The position numbers were made by a program, and so were the translations under genes. Shown one piece after another: positions 4,801 to 11,199 of a stretch of DNA of 12,046 nucleotides. The stretch is taken from positions 1 through 12,046 of the forward strand of contig CAYUFT010000062.1 of the NCBI GenBank assembly GCA_964444115.1. Reading direction: 5' to 3'. The stretch is from UBA349 sp964444115 (GTDB taxonomy: Archaea; Methanobacteriota; Methanobacteria; Methanobacteriales; Methanobacteriaceae). The notes below the pieces were generated by a model, which was given only the letters and a program-made list of their open reading frames with translations, did no database searches and was not told the DNA's origin. Every line of letters begins with the position of its first letter. Within the stretch, counting starts at the first letter, position 1.

Positions 4801-6705
4801 ATGATAAAAGGTGCCAGAGAAATATTTAAAAATGATATAAAAACTATTAAAAATAACCCTGCAGTGGTGCTGGTTCTTTTAATAATTATTTGTATTCCCT
4901 CCCTTTATGCATTGCTTAATGTTCAGGCCACTTGGGATCCCTATGCTAGAACTTCTAATATTGAAGTAGCTGTGGTTAATGATGATTTAGGTTATACTAC
5001 CAATGGAACCCATTACAACGTTGGAAATATTTTAGTAGATCAGCTGAAGGATAATAAAAATTTTAGCTGGAGGTTTGTTGATAAAAAAACTGCATTAAAT
5101 AGTGTTAAAAATGGAGATTATTACGCAGCAATTATAATACCTGCTAATTTCAGCGAAGATTTACTTTCAATTAAAACCACAACACCCCAGCCAGCCAAGA
5201 TAGAATATATAGTTAATGACAAGATAAATCCAGTTGCGCCTCGACTTACCAATGCGGGAGCAGATGCGGTACAGACAAAAATCAATAATGAAGTAGTTAA
5301 AACCGTTGATGGAATTATTTTTGGTCAGCTAAGTGATGTTGGATCGCTGGTTAAAGATAATAAAGCTCAATTTCTCAAATTAAAAACATTTGTAAATGAA
5401 TTAAATGGAAAACTAGGCGAGATAGATTCTACTTTGGGAGAAGCAAATAACGTCATGAGTACGGTTAATGAAATTTGGCCTAAAATTAGTGCGGCTTTAC
5501 CCGAAATACAGACTTATTCCAATTATGTGCGTGGGAAATACGACACATTATATAATCAAGTAGCATCCAATCCTGCCAAGGCACTAACAACTGTTCAAGA
5601 TATGGAAACAAAGATTAGTACCACCATCACTGGCCTAAAATACGTTGATGCTATATTAACCAGTTTATACAACGCTACAGGTGATACTAACTTAAAACCA
5701 GTCATTGCTCAAATTGAAGACAATATAAGCAAAGCAAATCAAGTTCTTGGCATTTTAAAAAGTGTTGAATCCGATATAAAAGATGGTAAAAATCCTCAAG
5801 GGAAATTAACTAAATTAAAAACTTTAATTGATGAAATGGATGATGGAGTAAATACTCTGGTAAAAAATAAATCCAGTATAAATAAGAAAATTAATGATGC
5901 AACAGCTAAATTAAGTTTAGTTAACTCAAAATGGCCTATAGTTAAACAATCTATTCCCATTGCTGCTGCAAAACTTAACTCCATAAATGAAGATGATATA
6001 AACAAATTAATCGCATTTTCAGATACTAATCAAAGCGATGTAGCTAATTACTTTGAAAGCCCAGTACAAATGGAAAAGAAACATATTTATCCTGTTGATA
6101 CTTACGGATCTGCACTGGCTCCATTCTATATATCTATTTCACTATGGATAGGATGTCTTATATCTGTGGCTATGATAAGCATGAGAGTTAGGTCAAGTAA
6201 AAAATATAATGCTGAAAGTGTTTATATAGGAAGAATGGGACTATTCTTGTTAATAGCTCTATTACAATCAATTTTAGTAATATTAGGTTCATTATTCTTG
6301 CATATACAAATAACCTCAGCATTACTATTCGCCTTAACCACATTATTTGTTGGTTTATGCTGTATGATAGTGGTGTACTCTTTAACATCAGCCTTTGGAA
6401 ATGCAGGAAAAGCTATGGTAGTGGTGATACTGGTTCTACAGATTACTGCAACCGGAGGAATTTTTCCAGTGGAGATTCTCCCACCATTCTTCCAGGCCCT
6501 AAATCCCTATTTACCATTGACTTATTCCATTGGTGCACTCCGGGAAGTAGTTGCTGGAGTTATATGGAGCAGTTACTGGTATAATATGCTGATATTGGCA
6601 CTATTCCCAATTTTAACCTTTGTTTTGACCTTATTAATCAAAGAAAAAATGGATAAACGTGCACAACTGTTAGAAGAGAAATTGAAGAAAAGTGGTTTAT
6701 TCTAA
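4801..6705 (+). CDS. YhgE/Pip-family membrane protein (ABC-2-like)
   Basis: The 634-residue protein has the YhgE/Pip layout. One N-terminal membrane segment (about 21-40, ending IPSLYALLNVQATWDPY) is followed by a family-typical stretch with NIEVAVVNDDLG (53-64). A large extracytoplasmic region of about 390 residues rich in helical, coiled-coil-like sequence comes next, then five C-terminal membrane segments (about 440-465, 478-502, 505-532, 537-556, 592-615) resembling an ABC-2 permease. Relatives include lactococcal phage infection protein Pip, Bacillus YhgE and the EsaA component of type VII secretion. A transport or surface-assembly role is likely, but the substrate is unknown. An SD-like AGGAATGAT (4787-4795) supports the start. 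No ATPase partner is adjacent. The preceding TetR gene and shared promoter element suggest inducible expression. It ends in a charged KKSGLF tail. Confidence 0.87.
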   Translation: MIKGAREIFKNDIKTIKNNPAVVLVLLIIICIPSLYALLNVQATWDPYARTSNIEVAVVNDDLGYTTNGTHYNVGNILVDQLKDNKNFSWRFVDKKTALNSVKNGDYYAAIIIPANFSEDLLSIKTTTPQPAKIEYIVNDKINPVAPRLTNAGADAVQTKINNEVVKTVDGIIFGQLSDVGSLVKDNKAQFLKLKTFVNELNGKLGEIDSTLGEANNVMSTVNEIWPKISAALPEIQTYSNYVRGKYDTLYNQVASNPAKALTTVQDMETKISTTITGLKYVDAILTSLYNATGDTNLKPVIAQIEDNISKANQVLGILKSVESDIKDGKNPQGKLTKLKTLIDEMDDGVNTLVKNKSSINKKINDATAKLSLVNSKWPIVKQSIPIAAAKLNSINEDDINKLIAFSDTNQSDVANYFESPVQMEKKHIYPVDTYGSALAPFYISISLWIGCLISVAMISMRVRSSKKYNAESVYIGRMGLFLLIALLQSILVILGSLFLHIQITSALLFALTTLFVGLCCMIVVYSLTSAFGNAGKAMVVVILVLQITATGGIFPVEILPPFFQALNPYLPLTYSIGALREVVAGVIWSSYWYNMLILALFPILTFVLTLLIKEKMDKRAQLLEEKLKKSGLF

Positions 6706-6716
6706 TAATTAGTTAG

Positions 6717-6744
6717 AATAAACTATAAAAAATAAACTATAAAA
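6717..6744. repeat. perfect tandem duplication of a 14-mer
   Basis: AATAAACTATAAAA is repeated without a gap (6717-6730 and 6731-6744) starting 11 bases after the yhgE stop and directly ahead of a T-tract. Confidence 0.75.
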
Positions 6745-6766
6745 TATTATTTTTTTTATTATTTTT
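6745..6766 (+). terminator. T-tract terminator of yhgE
   Basis: An eight-T run (6750-6757) and a five-T run (6762-6766) lie about 45-60 bases after the yhgE stop in A/T-only sequence, typical of archaeal termination. Confidence 0.5.
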
Positions 6767-6911
6767 GAAATTATACTAGGAAGAATGGTATAAAATAATT
6801 TTTATATAATTTAAATTTTAATTTTCTTGAAATATAAAATCTAAAATTAAATAGTAATTCCAAAAAATTAAAAAAGAAAAATTTACAATCCCCAAAAATA
6901 TTTCTAAAAAA

Positions 6912-6949
6912 ATATCTATCAATTTTTACATATCCTATCAATTTTTCAC
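6912..6949. repeat. imperfect tandem duplication (18/20 bases)
   Basis: ATATCTATCAATTTTTAC (6912-6929) is followed at once by ATATCCTATCAATTTTTCAC (6930-6949). The copies differ only by two single-base insertions. It borders the GC-richer island on its left side. Confidence 0.6.
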
Positions 6950-6954
6950 CGTAT

Positions 6955-7060
6955 TAAGTATCTTCGTAATATATAGGTTTGACGAAGAAGATTAGGAAAC
7001 TAGTCCAAATAGAAAATCAGGAGAAATTAGTCAATTTAGACTAAGTAGTATATATGTGCT
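6955..7060. other. GC-richer island with two dyads, possible small RNA
   Basis: Hand counts give 19 G/C of 60 at 6961-7020 and 15 of 60 at 7021-7080, against 5 of 60 at 6781-6840 and 7 of 60 at 7141-7200. Two dyads lie inside: TCTTCGT/ACGAAGA (6961-6967 with 6982-6988, 14-base loop) and TTAGTC/GACTAA (7027-7044, 6-base loop). In AT-rich archaea such islands can mark non-coding RNAs; a decayed gene is the alternative. Confidence 0.3.
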
Positions 7061-7190
7061 ATTTAATATTGGCCTATTTTATCAAATTAATTCTTTAATG
7101 CTAATTTTATGCTAAAAATTCTTTTCTTTTTAAAAAAAAATTATAGGTTACTTTTAATTAAAAAATAATTTTGAGTATTTTTTGAGTAAA

Positions 7191-7216
7191 ATAATAATAA
7201 TAATAATAATAATAAT
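7191..7216. repeat. (ATA)n trinucleotide tract
   Basis: 26 bases of uninterrupted ATA repeats, almost nine units, lie about 90 bases upstream of the DUF2207 TATA box. Such a tract can vary in length by slippage. Confidence 0.8.
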
Positions 7217-7305
7217 CAAAATTTTAATTTGAAGTTAAATGATTGTAATAATTAAAATTCTCCCCTAAAAAACAAAATGAAGAAAAAAATAGTAATTAAT
7301 ATCAA

Positions 7306-7314
7306 TATATAAAA
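7306..7314 (+). promoter_or_regulatory. TATA box of the DUF2207 gene
   Basis: TATATAAAA is a close match to the archaeal TATA consensus. A start near 7334 would leave a leader of about 40 bases containing the strong SD at 7363-7368. Confidence 0.5.
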
Positions 7315-7362
7315 ATAATAATCATTGTAACTACAATAATATAGATTATATCTTTTCTAAAA

Positions 7363-7368
7363 GGTGAT
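7363..7368 (+). promoter_or_regulatory. strong Shine-Dalgarno site deciding a TTG start
   Basis: GGTGAT within AAAAGGTGAT matches the 16S anti-SD well. The GTG at 7364 lies inside this site and cannot be the start. The TTG at 7373 is in frame, four bases after the site. Confidence 0.75.
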
Positions 7369-7372
7369 AGGA

Positions 7373-9157
7373 TTGGATAAAAAAAGAATTATATCATTAA
7401 TTTTATTAATCTCATTTTTGATAGCAGTAATACCTTCAGTAAGTTTTGCTGAAGATAGAACTTACTCCATTACTCAGGCCAACCTAGATTTATTTGTTCA
7501 AGAAAATGGAATGCTACATGTTAATGAAAAATACTATTACTCATTCAAGGGAACATACCACGGAGTATACCGAGATATACCATTAAAAAATGGTCAAGAT
7601 ATTAAAAATATTAAAGTTACTGCAAATGGTGCCTATTGCTCCTATGAAATAAGGGATAATAACAATATTAAGACCATAACTGTTTATCTATATTCAAATC
7701 CTGAGAAAACTGTACCTATAATCAATAAAAACGTTCAGGTAAATATAGGATATGATTTTATCAATGCTATAACTATCTACAATGACATAGGGGAATTGCA
7801 TTATAAAATCTGGGGAGAATTCTGGGATGCCGATGTGGGAAAAATAAATGCAAATATACACCTTCCATCGAGTGATAGTGTAAAATACTGGTTTAACCCA
7901 TCCTATTATGTAAAAACCGTTAATTTTAATGAATCAACCTTACAGATTGAAACCAAAAAGATCACCCATAGAAATTACTTAGAACTTAGAATGGCCATAC
8001 CATTAAATGAATTTAACAATCCAATTTACGCTCAAAAAGTTAATAGAAGCGGGATGGCCGATATGGAGAAAATTCAGACGGATTATCAAAACAAAATAAA
8101 CTATAATGCTTTTATTTACCAATTAATAGCATTTTTAATGATTTTAAGCATTATTATTCCCATATTTATTTATTTAAGATATGGTCGGGAACCTAAAATT
8201 AAATATATTGGTCAGTATGAACGTGAACCTCCCACTGATGATCCTCCGGTTATGATAAATGCCTTATCTGGGAAAATACCGGGAAAATCTGTAGGAACAC
8301 CAGATATGGATGGATTTCTGGCCACCATCATGGACCTAATTAATCGAGAATATCTAAAACTGATAGAATATAAAACTGATAAAAATGATGAAACATCCAT
8401 TGAACTCAAAATAAATCCTTTAAAAGAGATTAATGATCTTTATAAATATGAAACCGATTTAATTGATATTTTATCAGAATATAAAATTAAGGGCCATATA
8501 AGTCTGGATAAAATGAATAAAGATTTAAAAGATAGTATTAAGGCAAGATCATTTAAGAAGAAATATGATTTATGGAAAAAAGAAGTTAAGCTTGAGTTTT
8601 TTAGCGAGGGTAAGTTAGAGAAATTCTATATAGGGGCCGGAAATAAATATATGGAAAAATATGGGACGGTGGCCATCCTAATAGCTCTGGCTGTATTTTT
8701 CAGGTCCGCTTGTGACGTAGCACCCTATGCTGTTTATGGAATAATAGGTTCCATAATTCTTGGAATTGCAGGAATTTTAGCGTTTATATTACCATATAAG
8801 ATTGCCGGAAGATGGACCGAATATGGGATAGAATATAATGCTCGTTGGCAAAGTTTTAAGCGATTCATTAATGACTTTTCTTTAATAAAAGAACAAGCAC
8901 CAGAATCCATAGTCATATGGAACCAGTACTTAGTTTACGCTACTGCCCTGGGAGTGGCCGATGAAGTGCGAGATATTATGGATAACAACCTACCTGAAGA
9001 ATTCCACAATAGTAATATATATGTATTCCATTCCCATGGGGGATACCATCAAATGTCATATGCATTGAATAATGGTATGGCCACTGCAATTCAGGCCAAT
9101 TCAGGGCCTGGTGGAGCTGGAGGGGGTGCTGGTGGAGGTGGGGGAGGAGCATTTTAA
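7373..9157 (+). CDS. DUF2207 membrane protein with Gly-rich C-terminus
   Basis: A 594-residue protein from the TTG start. Residues 1-26 are a signal peptide (KKR, hydrophobic core, then VSFA before the likely cut at EDRTY). Residues 27-230 form the extracytoplasmic DUF2207 domain, beginning with the characteristic YSITQANLDLFVQENGMLHV pattern and YHGVYRDIPL. A membrane segment at about 246-268 is followed by a cytoplasmic stretch with the family's PP-rich linker and a DGFLATIMDLINREYLKLIE segment (about 311-330). Two more membrane segments lie at about 431-447 and 451-474. The tail from about 577 on is almost pure Gly/Ala and ends GGGAF, common in this family. The function of DUF2207 proteins is unknown; a surface or envelope role is assumed from topology. 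The gene stands alone with its own promoter and T-rich end. Confidence 0.85.
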   Translation: MDKKRIISLILLISFLIAVIPSVSFAEDRTYSITQANLDLFVQENGMLHVNEKYYYSFKGTYHGVYRDIPLKNGQDIKNIKVTANGAYCSYEIRDNNNIKTITVYLYSNPEKTVPIINKNVQVNIGYDFINAITIYNDIGELHYKIWGEFWDADVGKINANIHLPSSDSVKYWFNPSYYVKTVNFNESTLQIETKKITHRNYLELRMAIPLNEFNNPIYAQKVNRSGMADMEKIQTDYQNKINYNAFIYQLIAFLMILSIIIPIFIYLRYGREPKIKYIGQYEREPPTDDPPVMINALSGKIPGKSVGTPDMDGFLATIMDLINREYLKLIEYKTDKNDETSIELKINPLKEINDLYKYETDLIDILSEYKIKGHISLDKMNKDLKDSIKARSFKKKYDLWKKEVKLEFFSEGKLEKFYIGAGNKYMEKYGTVAILIALAVFFRSACDVAPYAVYGIIGSIILGIAGILAFILPYKIAGRWTEYGIEYNARWQSFKRFINDFSLIKEQAPESIVIWNQYLVYATALGVADEVRDIMDNNLPEEFHNSNIYVFHSHGGYHQMSYALNNGMATAIQANSGPGGAGGGAGGGGGGAF

Positions 9158-9160
9158 ATG

Positions 9161-9188
9161 CTTTTTCTTAGGGCTATTTTCTTTTTTT
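9161..9188 (+). terminator. T-tract terminator of the DUF2207 gene
   Basis: Three T-rich runs (9162-9166, 9177-9180, 9182-9188) start 5 bases after the stop TAA, with no clear stem. This suits factor-independent archaeal termination. Confidence 0.45.
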
Positions 9189-9242
9189 GAAAATGGAATT
9201 AATATTTAAATAATTCTTTTAAATAAAAATTAAAAATACATT

Positions 9243-9290
9243 ATACCAAAAATAAACGGGTAAAAATTAAATACAATTATAATTTGGTAT
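9243..9290. repeat. 8-bp inverted repeat between convergent genes
   Basis: Arms ATACCAAA (9243-9250) and TTTGGTAT (9283-9290) pair perfectly around a 32-base loop, between the converging DUF2207 and LtrA genes. It is a weak candidate for a shared 3'-end structure. Confidence 0.3.
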
Positions 9291-9360
9291 TATAGAAATA
9301 CAAAAATAAGTTGGTAATTTAAGTTCAGAAATATAATCAATAGTATAACCTATAAAAACA

Positions 9361-10557
9361 CTACAACTCACAAACCAAATCCTCAGGGACCTCCCTTAAA
9401 GACAGAACCACTTTAATCAAGCATAAAATACATAAAATTCCTAAAAAGGCCCACGCTGGAATCAAACTGCCTAAAAATCCAGTTAATAAGACTAAAACAG
9501 TTGTAAAATAATAAGGCATTCTAAAGATTATCAATACTTTATTTTTACATTCTTCTAGACTAAAAGAGGATAGATGGATAAAACTCAATGAAAGAAAAGT
9601 TAAAGCTAATGCTATACAAAGCAACCAGGCTTCATTAACTGGCAGAAAATTAGAATATCCTAAATTAATAACGTGTTTTATACCTGCGGCTAAGGTAACA
9701 ATCCCTAAAAGCAATGGAAAGTGAGAATATAACCATAGCTGATATTTACTTATTTTATTTCCAGAATTAATGACCTTGGCCTCTGCACCCCTTGATTCCT
9801 CGAAATAGCTCCACCATATACAGAAAGCTATTATTAGACCCATTATTCCTGTAGCTTCAGATAAAAAATAAAATCCAACATCATTTATGGTGAATACCAC
9901 ACTAACCACTGCTTCACCAATTAAAATAATAGTAAAAAGTCCAAACCTTTCTGGAAGGTATTTAGAATGAGGCGGAAGTTTATATTGTTCTTCTGCAGCA
10001 GTTATGGGAGTTAATAAATCAATTACCATTGCTATGACCCATAAAACAAAACGGAAGGGCGTAGGAACAAAGGCCGAAATCAACCAGATAAAGGCAGCAG
10101 CTCCAAAACCTTTACAATAATGATCTGTTAATGTTCTAGCCTCTTGGAGGTGTTTACCCGCACGATAATATTCTAAAACTAGTATAAAACGTAAGGCTGC
10201 ATAAGATATCGCAAATCCAGAACCATTAGTTCCAAAAGCATTTTTAACATTTACTGCTAAAGAAGCTACTGCAATCATCTGCAGCATAGTTAAAAATCGA
10301 TTTAAAAGATCATCTGTACCAAATCGAGTGAGATAAAAAGTATGACCTACCCATCCCCACCAGATAACAAAAAATAGGGGAATAGACTTTAAAAAGCCTG
10401 TAAAAGAAAAATCTGAACTTAAATTGAGGGCCAATATGGAAACAGCTGCTACAAAAACCAGATCATATAATAACTCTAGCCACTCAGCATGTCTCTCCTC
10501 CTCTTCATCAATAGAACGCAGCCGTGGCGGTAGAATTATGTCTTTTCTAATTTTCAT
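9361..10557 (-). CDS. low temperature requirement A (LtrA) family membrane protein
   Basis: A 398-residue polytopic protein with about ten membrane segments. It has the two LtrA signatures: an N-terminal acidic block leading into a first helix (EERHAEWLELLYDLVFVAAV, about 20-39) and KYLPERFGLFTIILIGEAVV (about 199-218). Length is normal for the family. LtrA was named from a Listeria mutant unable to grow in the cold; its biochemical role is not established and a transport or enzyme function is only guessed. The gene is monocistronic, converging with the DUF2207 gene across a 203-base spacer. No SD is visible before ATG 10557-10555, and the preceding bases are A/T-only, so a short or leaderless transcript is possible. 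A direct repeat AGTCTT (10582-10587, 10591-10596) lies 25-40 bases ahead of the start. Confidence 0.87.
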   Translation of the reverse strand: MKIRKDIILPPRLRSIDEEEERHAEWLELLYDLVFVAAVSILALNLSSDFSFTGFLKSIPLFFVIWWGWVGHTFYLTRFGTDDLLNRFLTMLQMIAVASLAVNVKNAFGTNGSGFAISYAALRFILVLEYYRAGKHLQEARTLTDHYCKGFGAAAFIWLISAFVPTPFRFVLWVIAMVIDLLTPITAAEEQYKLPPHSKYLPERFGLFTIILIGEAVVSVVFTINDVGFYFLSEATGIMGLIIAFCIWWSYFEESRGAEAKVINSGNKISKYQLWLYSHFPLLLGIVTLAAGIKHVINLGYSNFLPVNEAWLLCIALALTFLSLSFIHLSSFSLEECKNKVLIIFRMPYYFTTVLVLLTGFLGSLIPAWAFLGILCILCLIKVVLSLREVPEDLVCEL

Positions 10558-10755
10558 TGAATTTTAAATAATTAACTGAAGAGTCTTAAAAGTCTTGATT
10601 AGAATTTAAAAAGATTAAAACCATCATTAAATCCTTAAATCTTGATGTAGATATTATAGTAGAAAAATCATTAATGACCCTGATTTTCAATCAAATTAAT
10701 CATATAGGAAAGTTGTGCTTAGTTTGGCTAAGGGACCATTTTAACCTAATTAAAG

Positions 10756-10968
10756 TTATATTGGAACTCCCTTTTCATGTTGAATATTAGATTGAGAAGG
10801 TGTTGATGATGAATTATTTTGAGCAGGAGTGGTAACAGGCGCATAAGAAGTGTTTTCATTGGTGGAATTAGAAGAATTATTAGAAGTAGAATCTTGGCCA
10901 GAAAACCCGAATATTCCTATAAGTAGAAGTATTACTAATATGGAAACTAATATAATTTTTGTGTTCAT
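10756..10968 (-). CDS. small membrane-anchored Ser/Thr/Asn-rich protein, 70 aa
   Basis: I do not recognise a family. Residues 4-22 form one hydrophobic segment (IILVSILVILLLIGIFGF) after MNTK, which should act as a signal anchor; there is no cysteine, so no lipoprotein anchor. The remaining 48 residues are low complexity: Ser, Asn, Thr, Pro and Gln. They contain six N-x-S/T sequons (N30, N31, N34, N39, N51, N52), the acceptor sites of archaeal N-glycosylation. The sequence ends HEKGVPI. If exported, the tail would be a short, possibly glycosylated stalk at the cell surface. No SD is visible; a TATA-like stretch about 30 bases upstream of the ATG allows a near-leaderless transcript. The signal-anchor design makes a real gene likely, although short low-complexity ORFs can be spurious. 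Confidence 0.6.
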   Translation of the reverse strand: MNTKIILVSILVILLLIGIFGFSGQDSTSNNSSNSTNENTSYAPVTTPAQNNSSSTPSQSNIQHEKGVPI

Positions 10969-11080
10969 AATATCAATTAAATATTCTTTTTCTTTTAATA
11001 AATATTTTCACCCAAAAAACAAATCAAATGCTCTAAAAAATACATTGACCCGAATCTTATTTGTTAATTAATATATTTTT

Positions 11081-11120
11081 TGATAATTTATAAAAAATCA
11101 ATATAATTTATAAAATATTA
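11081..11120 (+). promoter_or_regulatory. duplicated TATA-box region upstream of the AAA+ ATPase gene
   Basis: ATAATTTATAAAA occurs at 11083-11095 and again at 11103-11115, a 20-base tandem unit. Each copy holds a TATA-like core. The downstream copy would place a start near 11135, giving a leader of about 65 bases. Confidence 0.4.
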
Positions 11121-11199
11121 AAAAAGTGAATAGTATGAATATTAATTATCAGAACAACATATATTTTGTAGTGAAACATAATATTTTAGGAGTGGTTTA

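Larger units (their letters stand above)
6706..7372. other. 667-base spacer between yhgE and the DUF2207 gene
   Basis: No convincing gene. In order it holds a tandem 14-mer (6717-6744), a T-tract (6745-6766), a very AT-rich stretch, an imperfect tandem duplication (6912-6949), an island of higher GC with two dyads (6955-7060), a short 9-mer repeat (TTTTGAGTA at 7169-7177 and 7180-7188), an (ATA)n tract (7191-7216) and the promoter and SD of the DUF2207 gene. Confidence 0.6.

Noticed and set aside
6188..6584. Shadow frames inside yhgE (minus 6188-6388, plus 6357-6584, minus 5796-6005)
   Set aside because: Overlap transmembrane and extracytoplasmic coding sequence of yhgE in other frames; no start signals or family features.
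6979..7044. 21-codon micro-ORF from TTG (begins LTKKIRKLV) in the GC-richer island
   Set aside because: It has a charged, coiled-coil-like sequence and an AGG three bases upstream, but it is too short, has a weak start and overlaps a dyad; possibly a remnant of a gene.
10718..10732. Small hairpin CTTAG/CTAAG downstream of the 70-residue gene
   Set aside because: Only five base pairs and no T-tract after it on the minus strand; not enough for a terminator call.
10674..10790. 38-codon plus-strand ORF between LtrA and the 70-residue gene
   Set aside because: No SD or promoter, overlaps the 70-residue gene antisense, no recognisable features.
3727..11020. TTCACCCAAAAA found at 3728 and again near 11009
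   Set aside because: A 12-base match between A-rich spacers is not remarkable at this composition, and the positions relative to genes differ.
10850..11071. 73-codon plus-strand ORF
   Set aside because: Antisense to the Ser/Asn-rich gene, where the low-complexity codons create an open complement; lacks an SD.
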